This document shows positions 1 through 6,030 of a DNA stretch of 6,157 nt, piece by piece. Position 1 is the stretch's first letter, and each line of letters opens with the position of its first letter. Source of the stretch: an uncultured Lachnospiraceae bacterium. Its GTDB lineage: Bacteria > Bacillota_A > Clostridia > Lachnospirales > Lachnospiraceae. A program made the position numbers and the translations under genes. The notes under the pieces are model-generated. The model was not told where the DNA came from. It was given only the letters and a program-made list of their open reading frames with translations, and did no database searches. Location of the stretch: NCBI GenBank assembly GCA_902780985.1, contig CACZHN010000148.1:1-6157 (forward strand), read 5' to 3'.

Positions 1-1761
1 GAGTGGGCAGGTGCTCAGGCATTTTCATCATTTGATACTTACCTTGCTCCTTTCATCAAGATTGATAATCTTACACAGAAGGAAGTAAAGCAGTGCATAC
101 AGTCCTTCATCTTCGGTGTTAATACACCTTCAAGATGGGGCACACAGTCACCATTCACAAACATTACTCTTGACTGGACAGTTCCAAGAGATATGAGAGA
201 TGAACAGTGCTGGATCGGCGGTAAGCAGGTTGACTTTACTTACGGCGAGTGCCAGAAGGAAATGGATATGGTAAACAAGGCCTTCATCGAGATCATGATC
301 GAAGGTGACGCTAACGGACGTGGATTCCAGTATCCTATTCCTACATACTCAATCACAAAGGACTTTGACTGGAGCGAATCAGAGAACAACAAGCTTCTCT
401 TCGAGATGACAGCTAAGTACGGAACACCTTACTTCTCAAACTACATCAACTCAGACATGGAACCGAGCGATGTAAGAAGTATGTGCTGCCGTCTCAGACT
501 TGACCTCAGAGAGCTTCGTAAGAAGTCAGGTGGTTTCTTCGGTAGTGGTGAGTCAACAGGTTCTGTAGGTGTTGTTACTATCAACCTTCCAAGAATCGCT
601 TACCTGGCTAAGGACGAGGCTGATTTCTATGCAAGACTTGATCGTCTTATGGACATTTCAGCAAGATCTCTTAAGACAAAGAGAACAGTTATAACAAAGC
701 TTCTTGATACAGGACTTTATCCATACACAAAGAGATATCTTGGAACATTCAACAACCACTTCTCAACAATCGGTCTTATCGGTATGAACGAAGTTGGTCT
801 TAACGCAAGATGGCTCAAGAAGGATCTTACAAACCCTGAAACACAGAAGTTTGCAGTAGACGTACTGAATCACATGAGAGAGCGTCTCAGTGATTATCAG
901 GAAATGTACGGAGACCTCTACAACCTTGAGGCTACACCGGCTGAGTCTACAACATTCAGATTCGCAAAGCATGACAAGGAAGAGTTCCCTGATATTATCA
1001 CAGCTAATATGAACGGAACACCTTACTATACAAATTCCTCACATCTTCCTGTTGGATATACAGATGATATATTCGCAGCTCTTGATGTTCAGGATAACCT
1101 TCAGACACTTTATACATCAGGAACAGTTTTCCATGCATTCCTCGGAGAGAAGCTTCCTGACTGGAAGGCAGCTGCTAACCTTGTTCGTAAGATTGCAGAG
1201 AATTACAGACTTCCATACTATACAATGTCACCTACATACTCAGTATGTAAGAACCATGGCTATATCGTAGGCGAGGTTCCTGTATGTCCTGACTGTGGTG
1301 AGAAGACTGAGGTTTACAGCCGTATCACAGGTTACTATCGTCCGGTTCAGAACTGGAACGACGGTAAGACACAGGAGTTCAAGGATCGTGTTGTTTACGA
1401 TATCCAGAGAAGCAAGCTGACACATGACGGCCCTATGAAGACTATCGAGTACAAGGAGTCTGCAGTAGCAAATGCAGCACCTAAGGCTGAGACAGTTCAG
1501 GAGAAGGCTTCCGATACAGAAGTAGCTTCAAGCAACGGACTTCCTACAATGTACACAAAGGATCATTGTCCTAAGTGTAAGGGAGCAGAGCAGAGATTCC
1601 GTCTCTCAAACATCGAGTACAATGAAGTTAACTGCTCACAGAACATGGATATCGCAAGAGAACTGAATATCCTTCAGACACCGACTATCATTGATCCGGA
1701 CGGAACAAGATACGAAGGTGACAACGCAGCAGTAGAGTGGATGAAAGCACATAACAAGTAA
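1..1761 (+). CDS. nrdD: Anaerobic (class III) ribonucleoside-triphosphate reductase with fused C-terminal glutaredoxin/NrdH-like domain; 5' end outside window
   Basis: The frame is open from base 1, so the true start lies upstream; 586 residues are visible (residue 1 = base 1). The protein reduces ribonucleotides to deoxyribonucleotides under anoxia, in the cytoplasm, using a glycyl radical. The N-terminal ATP-cone region is not in the window. Visible landmarks: SMCCRL (residues 160-165), position of one active-site redox cysteine; the IGLIGMNE finger loop (about 257-264); a probable zinc site C416-x2-H419 ... C429-x2-C432; and the glycyl-radical motif SRITGYYRPV with Gly444. This motif and the GMNE Glu resemble the thioredoxin-using NrdD subgroup (Neisseria bacilliformis/Thermotoga type), not the formate-oxidising E. 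coli/T4 type. An Ala/Glu-rich linker (about 487-513) leads to a redoxin domain (514-586) with CPKC (Cys523, Cys526) and a cis-Pro TP motif (Pro561). No separate nrdG activase follows in the window. The family call is very secure; subgroup and redoxin role are inferred from motifs. Confidence 0.96.
   Translation, partial: EWAGAQAFSSFDTYLAPFIKIDNLTQKEVKQCIQSFIFGVNTPSRWGTQSPFTNITLDWTVPRDMRDEQCWIGGKQVDFTYGECQKEMDMVNKAFIEIMIEGDANGRGFQYPIPTYSITKDFDWSESENNKLLFEMTAKYGTPYFSNYINSDMEPSDVRSMCCRLRLDLRELRKKSGGFFGSGESTGSVGVVTINLPRIAYLAKDEADFYARLDRLMDISARSLKTKRTVITKLLDTGLYPYTKRYLGTFNNHFSTIGLIGMNEVGLNARWLKKDLTNPETQKFAVDVLNHMRERLSDYQEMYGDLYNLEATPAESTTFRFAKHDKEEFPDIITANMNGTPYYTNSSHLPVGYTDDIFAALDVQDNLQTLYTSGTVFHAFLGEKLPDWKAAANLVRKIAENYRLPYYTMSPTYSVCKNHGYIVGEVPVCPDCGEKTEVYSRITGYYRPVQNWNDGKTQEFKDRVVYDIQRSKLTHDGPMKTIEYKESAVANAAPKAETVQEKASDTEVASSNGLPTMYTKDHCPKCKGAEQRFRLSNIEYNEVNCSQNMDIARELNILQTPTIIDPDGTRYEGDNAAVEWMKAHNK
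1540..1758 (+). other. Glutaredoxin/NrdH-like redoxin domain fused to NrdD
   Basis: This domain is the last 73 residues of the nrdD product, after a low-complexity Ala/Glu linker. It has the thioredoxin-fold order: a short beta strand (MYTK), the redox motif HCPKC, a helix (GAEQRF...), a second strand (IEYNEVNC), a helix (MDIARELNI), the TPT cis-proline turn, and a final strand and helix ending at AHNK. CPKC, with a charged residue in the third position, is closer to NrdH-type redoxins and small glutaredoxins than to thioredoxin CGPC. NrdH proteins are reduced by thioredoxin reductase, which fits the gene immediately downstream. The inferred role is to reduce the NrdD active-site disulfide after each turnover. 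Confidence 0.85.
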
Positions 1762-1763
1762 AC

Positions 1764-1770
1764 AGGGTGA
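1764..1770 (+). promoter_or_regulatory. Ribosome binding site for the reductase gene
   Basis: AGGGTGA lies four bases before the ATG at 1775, inside the 13-base gap after the nrdD stop. It supports this start and implies translation from the nrdD transcript. Confidence 0.6.
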
Positions 1771-1774
1771 TATT

Positions 1775-2677
1775 ATGTACGACATAATCATTATCGGCGG
1801 TGGGCCTGCAGGGCTCACCGCTGCTGTATACGGACTTCGTAACGGAAAGTCCGTATTTATAATTGAAAAAAGCGTATTCGGCGGTCAGATCGTTAACTCG
1901 CCGAAGGTAGAGAATATTCCGGGTTTTGATTCCATCAGCGGTGATGATTTCGCTGATAAGTTCCTTGATCAGGCTATGAAGCAGGGAGCTAAGATGACTC
2001 TTGAAGAGGTTACATCTGTTGAAAAGACCGGGGATTCTTTTAGTGTGAAAACTCTTGAGGGAGGTACCTACGAAGGAAGAACAGTTATCCTGGCTACAGG
2101 TACCACACACAGACTTCTGGGACTTCCGGGAGAAGAGGAGCTTATCGGCAACGGTATCAGCTTCTGTGCCGTATGTGACGGCGACTTCTACAGAGATAAG
2201 ACAGTAGTTATGATCGGAGGAGGAAACTCTGCATTTGTAGAGGCAAACCTTCTTGCTGAGATAGTGGATAATCTTATCATGCTTCAGGATATGCCTTACT
2301 TTACAGCAGATCAGAAGTCACAGGAACAGTTGTTTTCACATGAAAATGTAGAGGCTCACGTGAACACCAAGGTGCTCGGTTACGTGACCGAAAACGGAAA
2401 GATCACGGGAGTTAAGTATGAGGAATCCGGTGAAGAAAGACTTGCGGAATGTGATGGGGTATTTCTTGCGGTCGGACTGGTTCCGTGTAACGATGCATTT
2501 ACACATCTTGCTGAAACAAATCCTGCCGGATATTTTGTTTCTTCAGAGAATTGTGATACAATGACTCCGGGAGTTTTCGTAGCAGGAGACTGCAGAGCTA
2601 AGTCTCTCAGACAGGTTGCTACAGCCTGCTCCGACGGCGCACGTGCCGCTGTTGCAGCATGTGAGTTCCTGAGATAA
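1775..2677 (+). CDS. trxB: Thioredoxin-reductase-family flavoprotein lacking the NADPH 2'-phosphate motif
   Basis: The 300-residue protein is of the low-molecular-weight thioredoxin reductase type, slightly shorter than E. coli TrxB (about 320). It has an N-terminal FAD-binding GGGPAG (8-13), the ATGT loop (107-110), the redox-active disulfide CAVC (Cys131, Cys134) followed by DGDFY, a second nucleotide-binding loop GGGNSA (148-153), and the C-terminal FAD motif GVFVAGDC (266-273). The expected HRRxxxR after GGGNSA, which contacts the 2'-phosphate of NADPH, is missing: residues 154-190 contain no Arg, and LQDMPYFTAD occupies the place. The donor may therefore be NADH or a non-pyridine donor; precedents include the Thermoplasma enzyme, which does not use NADPH, and clostridial ferredoxin-dependent flavin thioredoxin reductases. 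The latter also lose the GGGNSA loop, so this is not a plain member. It starts 13 bases after nrdD and most likely reduces the fused CPKC redoxin. Family call strong; donor unknown. Confidence 0.92.
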   Translation: MYDIIIIGGGPAGLTAAVYGLRNGKSVFIIEKSVFGGQIVNSPKVENIPGFDSISGDDFADKFLDQAMKQGAKMTLEEVTSVEKTGDSFSVKTLEGGTYEGRTVILATGTTHRLLGLPGEEELIGNGISFCAVCDGDFYRDKTVVMIGGGNSAFVEANLLAEIVDNLIMLQDMPYFTADQKSQEQLFSHENVEAHVNTKVLGYVTENGKITGVKYEESGEERLAECDGVFLAVGLVPCNDAFTHLAETNPAGYFVSSENCDTMTPGVFVAGDCRAKSLRQVATACSDGARAAVAACEFLR

Positions 2678-2682
2678 GGGAA

Positions 2683-2704
2683 CTGTCGTAGGGGTTACGG
2701 ACAG
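2683..2704 (+). other. Short intercistronic RNA hairpin
   Basis: CTGTC (2683-2687) pairs with GACAG (2700-2704), and GTA (2688-2690) pairs with TAC (2696-2698) across one bulged G and a five-base GGGGT loop. No U-tract follows, so it is not an intrinsic terminator. It sits in the 55-base gap between the reductase and the ATPase gene. It could be a processing or stability element, or simply chance. Confidence 0.3.
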
Positions 2705-2720
2705 GAAAAGGATTTATGAC

Positions 2721-2727
2721 AGGAGGG
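2721..2727 (+). promoter_or_regulatory. Strong ribosome binding site for the ATPase gene
   Basis: AGGAGGG stands five bases before the ATG at 2733 and fixes this start. It is the best Shine-Dalgarno match among the + strand genes. Confidence 0.8.
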
Positions 2728-2732
2728 TATTT

Positions 2733-4334
2733 ATGTTAGCAGATAACAAGGTTTGGGTTGCAGTAAACGATGCGGGCGAAAGACTTTATCTTGAGCCTAA
2801 ATACGCCAACAGACACGGACTTATTGCGGGTGCTACCGGAACAGGTAAGACCGTAACATTAAAGGTTCTTGCAGAGACATTCTCAAGCATGGGAGTCCCT
2901 GTATTCATGGCAGACGTAAAAGGTGATATAGCGGGAATAGCAGAGCCGGGCAAGGATTCCGAAGATATGCAGAAGCGTATCGAGAGATTCGGACTTGCAG
3001 AGGAAGGCTTCGGATTCGAAGGCTATCCCGTAACCTTCTGGGATATATACGGAGAGAAGGGTATCCAGCTCAGAACTACGATTTCGGAGATGGGACCGCT
3101 TCTTCTTGCACGTCTTATGGATCTTAACGATCTTCAGTCTGATATACTTTCCATAGTATTTAAAATTGCAGACGATAATAATCTTCTCCTTATCGATACG
3201 AAGGATCTTAAAGCTATGCTTAACTATGTATCCGAGAACAATAAGGAGTTTGAGGCTGAGTACGGAAAGATGAGTCCTCAGTCTATTTCCGCTATCGTAA
3301 GAGCGCTTGTGGCTCTTGAAGTAGCGGGAGGAGATAAGTTCTTCGGTGAGACGGCTCTCAATATAACCGACTGGTTCACCTTCGGTTCCAACGGAAAGGG
3401 TATGATCAATATCCTGGACAGCGAGAGTCTGATCAACAACGGAAAGCTTTACTCAACATTTCTTCTGTGGCTTCTCTCAGAGCTTTTCGAGAGACTTCCG
3501 GAAGTAGGAGATATGGATAAGCCGAAGATGGTATTCTTCTTCGATGAGGCACACCTCCTCTTTAACGGTGCACCTAAGGCGCTTCTCGAGAAGGTTGAGC
3601 AGGTAGTTAAGCTTATCCGTTCAAAGGGTGTGGGAGTTTACTTCTGTACACAGAATCCTCGTGACATTCCTGACGGGGTTCTGGCTCAGCTGGGCAACAA
3701 GATCCAGCATGCACTGCATGCTTATACACCTTCGGATCAGAAGGCCGTTAAAGCCGCTGCAGAGTCCTTCAGAGAGAATCCTGCATTCAATACATTTGAT
3801 ACGATACTTAATCTCGGAACAGGTGAGGCTGTTGTCAGCTTCCTTCAGGACGGAGGTGTTCCGGGTATGGCTGAGAAAGCATATATTCTTCCTCCGCAGT
3901 GCAGCTTCGGTGCCATCGATGATTCACGTCGTGACAACATCATCAAGGGAAGTATGCTTTACAGCAAATACTATGAATCCGTAGATCCGGATTCAGCATA
4001 TGAATTCCTTCTCCGCCGCGGAGTTGAGATGGCAGAGGCAGCAGAGCAGGCAAGAGCAGAGGCAGAGGCTGCAAAGATCAAAGAGAAGGAAGAAAAAGAA
4101 GCCGCAAAGGCAGCCGAGAAGGCCGAAAAGGAAAAAGAACGCGAAAAGGCTAAAGAGGAAGCAGCAAAGAGAAGAGCTGCCGCATCTGTAGGAAATGCCG
4201 TAACCGGAACGGTAGGACGTGAAGTCGGTAAGACCGTCGGTAAGAAGTTCGGTAAGTTTGGTAAGACCCTCGGAGGAAATGTAGGAGCAAGTCTGGGAAG
4301 AGGCCTCTTCTCAACACTTTTCAGATCAAAGTAA
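2733..4334 (+). CDS. HerA/FtsK-like P-loop ATPase of the DUF853 (YjgR) family
   Basis: The 533-residue cytoplasmic ATPase carries the YjgR-type opening: a short beta-rich start, then Walker A GATGTGKT (33-40), the following strand with FMADVKGDIAGIAEP (58-72), and Walker B MVFFFDEAH (266-274). A sensor-like segment VYFCTQNPRDIPD (302-314) and an Arg-containing stretch at 396-400 follow. Residues about 433-484 are an Ala/Glu/Lys-rich helix predicted to be a coiled coil. The last 48 residues are Gly-rich with alternating basic residues (VGREVGKTVGKKFGKFGK) and end in GLFSTLFRSK, a tail of the sort seen in this family. HerA relatives translocate DNA as hexameric rings, but the role of YjgR-type proteins is not established, so no process is assigned here. 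It lies 55 bases after the flavoprotein gene and 3 bases before the transporter gene, probably in the same transcript. Confidence 0.9.
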   Translation: MLADNKVWVAVNDAGERLYLEPKYANRHGLIAGATGTGKTVTLKVLAETFSSMGVPVFMADVKGDIAGIAEPGKDSEDMQKRIERFGLAEEGFGFEGYPVTFWDIYGEKGIQLRTTISEMGPLLLARLMDLNDLQSDILSIVFKIADDNNLLLIDTKDLKAMLNYVSENNKEFEAEYGKMSPQSISAIVRALVALEVAGGDKFFGETALNITDWFTFGSNGKGMINILDSESLINNGKLYSTFLLWLLSELFERLPEVGDMDKPKMVFFFDEAHLLFNGAPKALLEKVEQVVKLIRSKGVGVYFCTQNPRDIPDGVLAQLGNKIQHALHAYTPSDQKAVKAAAESFRENPAFNTFDTILNLGTGEAVVSFLQDGGVPGMAEKAYILPPQCSFGAIDDSRRDNIIKGSMLYSKYYESVDPDSAYEFLLRRGVEMAEAAEQARAEAEAAKIKEKEEKEAAKAAEKAEKEKEREKAKEEAAKRRAAASVGNAVTGTVGREVGKTVGKKFGKFGKTLGGNVGASLGRGLFSTLFRSK

Positions 4335-4337
4335 AAA

Positions 4338-5450
4338 ATGGAAACAAGAGATAAAACAATAATAAAAACCAGCATAATCGGGATAATAGTAAACATCTTC
4401 CTGTCAGCCTTCAAGGCGGTGGTGGGAATGCTGTCGAATTCCATAGCTATTATCCTGGATGCTGTTAACAATCTGTCGGATGCGCTTTCTTCCGTTATCA
4501 CCATAGTTGGAACGAAGCTGGCATCCAAGAAGCCGGACAGGAAACATCCTCTGGGACACGGAAGGATAGAGTACCTGAGCGCCATGCTGGTGGCGGCCAT
4601 CGTTCTGTATGCAGGTATTACGTCCCTTATCGAGTCCGTAAAGAAGATAATCACACCGGAGAAGGCGGAGTACTCCGCCATATCCATCGTGATCCTTGTA
4701 GTGGCTATAGTAACCAAGATCCTTCTGGGAACTTATGTGAAAAAGAAGGGTAAGGAAGTAAATTCCGGATCTCTTTCCGCATCGGGACAGGATGCACTGT
4801 TTGATGCCATCATATCCACATCGGTTCTTGCATCGGCGGTAATATATCTGTTATTCGATGTTTCGCTGGAAGCCTATGTTGGCGTTATCATTTCTCTGGT
4901 GATCATAAAGGCCGGTTTTGAAATGATGAGCGAGACGGTAAGTGATATCCTGGGCCGTCGTCCGGAGCCTGAGTTCGCTATCAAGATCAAGAAACTGATA
5001 AGCGAGGAGCCGGAAGTAAGAGGAGCTTATGATCTTCTGATAAACAATTACGGTCCCGACAGAAACTATGCTTCGGTACATATAGAGCTTCCGGATACCA
5101 TGACGGTTGACGAGGTGGATGTGCTTACCAGAAGGCTTCAGATGAAGGTCTTAAAAGAGACAGGAGTAGTGCTTACCGCAGTGGGAGTATATTCCTATAA
5201 CACAAAGGATGATGAGGCTGCCCGTATAAGAAATGATGTCCAGAAATTGGTGCTTTCCCATGACTGGGCACTTCAGCTTCACGGATTCTATGTAGACCTT
5301 ACGGAAAAATATATGAGATTCGATACGGTCCTCAGTTTTGATGTGGATCATGGAGAAGCCACAGAGACATTGCTGGCTGAGCTGAAAGAGAAGTATCCGG
5401 ATTACAGATTCGAGATAATACCGGATATAGATCTGTCGGATCTGGTATAG
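4338..5450 (+). CDS. Cation diffusion facilitator family transporter, probably Mn2+-type, with two C-terminal cytoplasmic domains
   Basis: The 370-residue inner-membrane metal/proton antiporter has hydrophobic segments at about 11-31, 34-57, 79-98, 113-133, 157-174 and 178-197, the six-helix CDF layout, with the conserved HPLGHGR loop (70-76). The transport-site residues are N44-x3-D48 in helix 2 and D152-x3-D156 in helix 5. The His of zinc-type CDFs is absent, and this Asn-Asp/Asp-Asp set is like the manganese exporter MntE group. After the first cytoplasmic domain (about 211-288) there is a second stretch of similar alpha/beta pattern (about 294-368), giving extra length over the usual 300 or so residues. 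The start lies 3 bases after the ATPase stop and has no clear Shine-Dalgarno sequence, so translational coupling is likely. Family certain; metal specificity inferred from residues only. Confidence 0.93.
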   Translation: METRDKTIIKTSIIGIIVNIFLSAFKAVVGMLSNSIAIILDAVNNLSDALSSVITIVGTKLASKKPDRKHPLGHGRIEYLSAMLVAAIVLYAGITSLIESVKKIITPEKAEYSAISIVILVVAIVTKILLGTYVKKKGKEVNSGSLSASGQDALFDAIISTSVLASAVIYLLFDVSLEAYVGVIISLVIIKAGFEMMSETVSDILGRRPEPEFAIKIKKLISEEPEVRGAYDLLINNYGPDRNYASVHIELPDTMTVDEVDVLTRRLQMKVLKETGVVLTAVGVYSYNTKDDEAARIRNDVQKLVLSHDWALQLHGFYVDLTEKYMRFDTVLSFDVDHGEATETLLAELKEKYPDYRFEIIPDIDLSDLV

Positions 5451-5476
5451 TACGGTACATTTAAAAGTTTAAGAAC

Positions 5477-5509
5477 AAAAAAAGTCCCCGACAACTTCTT
5501 GTCGGGGAC
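5477..5509 (-). terminator. Intrinsic terminator for the - strand gene(s)
   Basis: A perfect 11-bp stem, GTCCCCGACAA (5484-5494) with TTGTCGGGGAC (5499-5509), encloses a four-base loop. The run of seven A at 5477-5483 reads as a T7 tract after the stem on the - strand. On the + strand no T-run follows the stem (GGAGGTTTAAA), so it is oriented for the leftward gene at 5576-5911. Confidence 0.9.
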
Positions 5510-5528
5510 GGAGGTTTAAATCTCACAT

Positions 5529-5556
5529 GCCCTTTCGTAAGAGAGGGCTATTTTTT
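5529..5556 (+). terminator. Intrinsic terminator for the + strand operon
   Basis: GCCCTTTC (5529-5536) pairs with GAGAGGGC (5541-5548), with one G-T pair and a GTAA tetraloop, and is followed by TATTTTTT (5549-5556). It lies 78 bases after the transporter stop and just beyond the leftward terminator, so the two convergent transcripts overlap before ending. Confidence 0.85.
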
Positions 5557-5575
5557 ATGTCACAATCGCAGCAGT

Positions 5576-5911
5576 CTATGCCTCTTCAGGAGCTGCAGGA
5601 GCAGGACTGGATTTAATGAAATCAGTGATTTCCGTACGGATCGTATCAAGGAGATCAGGGGTAAAGTCACCCTCTTTAAGCTTTTCCCAGATCTTCTTAG
5701 CTGCTTCTGCAATAGTAGGATCGAGGAGTTCCTCGTTATCCTTGTAATGACCGTATCCACGGAACTTATTGGTGTATTGTGCTACTTCCTGACCCATCAT
5801 GCTAACCCATACCTTCATTGTAGGTTCGCCTTCATGGATGTTGTTACGTGGACGAAGGTCTATTGACCAGATATCATCTTCATAGACTGTGCTTTTGTTA
5901 TCGTTTCCCAT
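5576..5911 (-). CDS. Uncharacterised 111-residue soluble protein
   Basis: I do not recognise this protein. It starts at ATG 5911 with AGGAGG upstream and ends with TAG at 5576-5578. It has no signal peptide, no membrane segment and no cysteine. Residues 10-60 look beta-rich and contain aromatic/charged motifs WSIDLRPR (15-22), MKVWVSMMG (32-40) and NKFRGYGHY (48-56). Residues 65-99 are predicted helical (TIAEAAKKIWEKLKEG, then LLDTIRTEITDFI). The tail SSPAPAAPEEA is a flexible Pro/Ala/Glu end. A strong promoter, a good ribosome binding site and a terminator of its own argue that it is a real, separately expressed gene. It lies downstream of a cysteine-desulfurase-like gene on the same strand, but with its own promoter, so a functional link is not implied. 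Confidence 0.85.
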   Translation of the reverse strand: MGNDNKSTVYEDDIWSIDLRPRNNIHEGEPTMKVWVSMMGQEVAQYTNKFRGYGHYKDNEELLDPTIAEAAKKIWEKLKEGDFTPDLLDTIRTEITDFIKSSPAPAAPEEA

Positions 5912-5921
5912 AGCAAAGTAA

Positions 5922-5927
5922 CCTCCT
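5922..5927 (-). promoter_or_regulatory. Consensus ribosome binding site of the 111-residue protein gene
   Basis: AGGAGG on the - strand (CCTCCT as written) lies ten bases before the ATG at 5911. The overlapping ATG at 5930 is in another frame and is not the start. Confidence 0.8.
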
Positions 5928-5979
5928 CATCTTTAAGTAAACATTATGTAGTTTTCTGCCTTCAAAAAAGACTAACACT

Positions 5980-6008
5980 ACTATACTAAATTTGTCAGAA
6001 TATTTCAA
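5980..6008 (-). promoter_or_regulatory. SigA/sigma-70 type promoter for the 111-residue protein gene
   Basis: On the - strand, TTGAAA (6008-6003) and TATAGT (5985-5980) are separated by exactly 17 bases and sit in an AT-rich stretch. Transcription would begin near 5973, giving a leader of about 60 bases before the ATG. The intergenic stretch 5912-6030 otherwise shows no structured RNA or strong terminator that I can see. Confidence 0.75.
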
Positions 6009-6030
6009 CAGCACAATGCTAAAGAAATGA

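Noticed and set aside
1688..2110. 140-residue open frame on the - strand opposite the flavoprotein gene
   Set aside because: It runs across the nrdD/flavoprotein junction against two certain genes and shows no recognisable motif.
4078..4180. Purine-rich repetitive stretch that could be taken for a DNA repeat
   Set aside because: It encodes the Lys/Glu/Ala coiled coil of the ATPase in frame; units are irregular and no longer exact repeat is present.
3971..4717. 248-residue open frame on the - strand across the end of the ATPase gene and start of the transporter gene
   Set aside because: It is antisense to the Ala/Glu/Lys-rich coiled coil and the CDF helices. Its Ser/Ala/Phe-rich composition is the mirror of that repeat, and both + strand genes have clear family motifs.
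5527..5616. 29-codon + strand frame beginning ATG 5527 with GGAGG 12 bases upstream
   Set aside because: It lies inside the + strand terminator hairpin and runs antisense into the 111-residue gene. The GGAGG is simply the flank of the other terminator, and spacing is too long.
6005..6030. AGCA/TGCT mini-hairpin downstream of the cysteine-desulfurase-like gene as a terminator
   Set aside because: The stem is only four pairs with no T-run after it on the - strand; it also abuts the promoter of the next gene.
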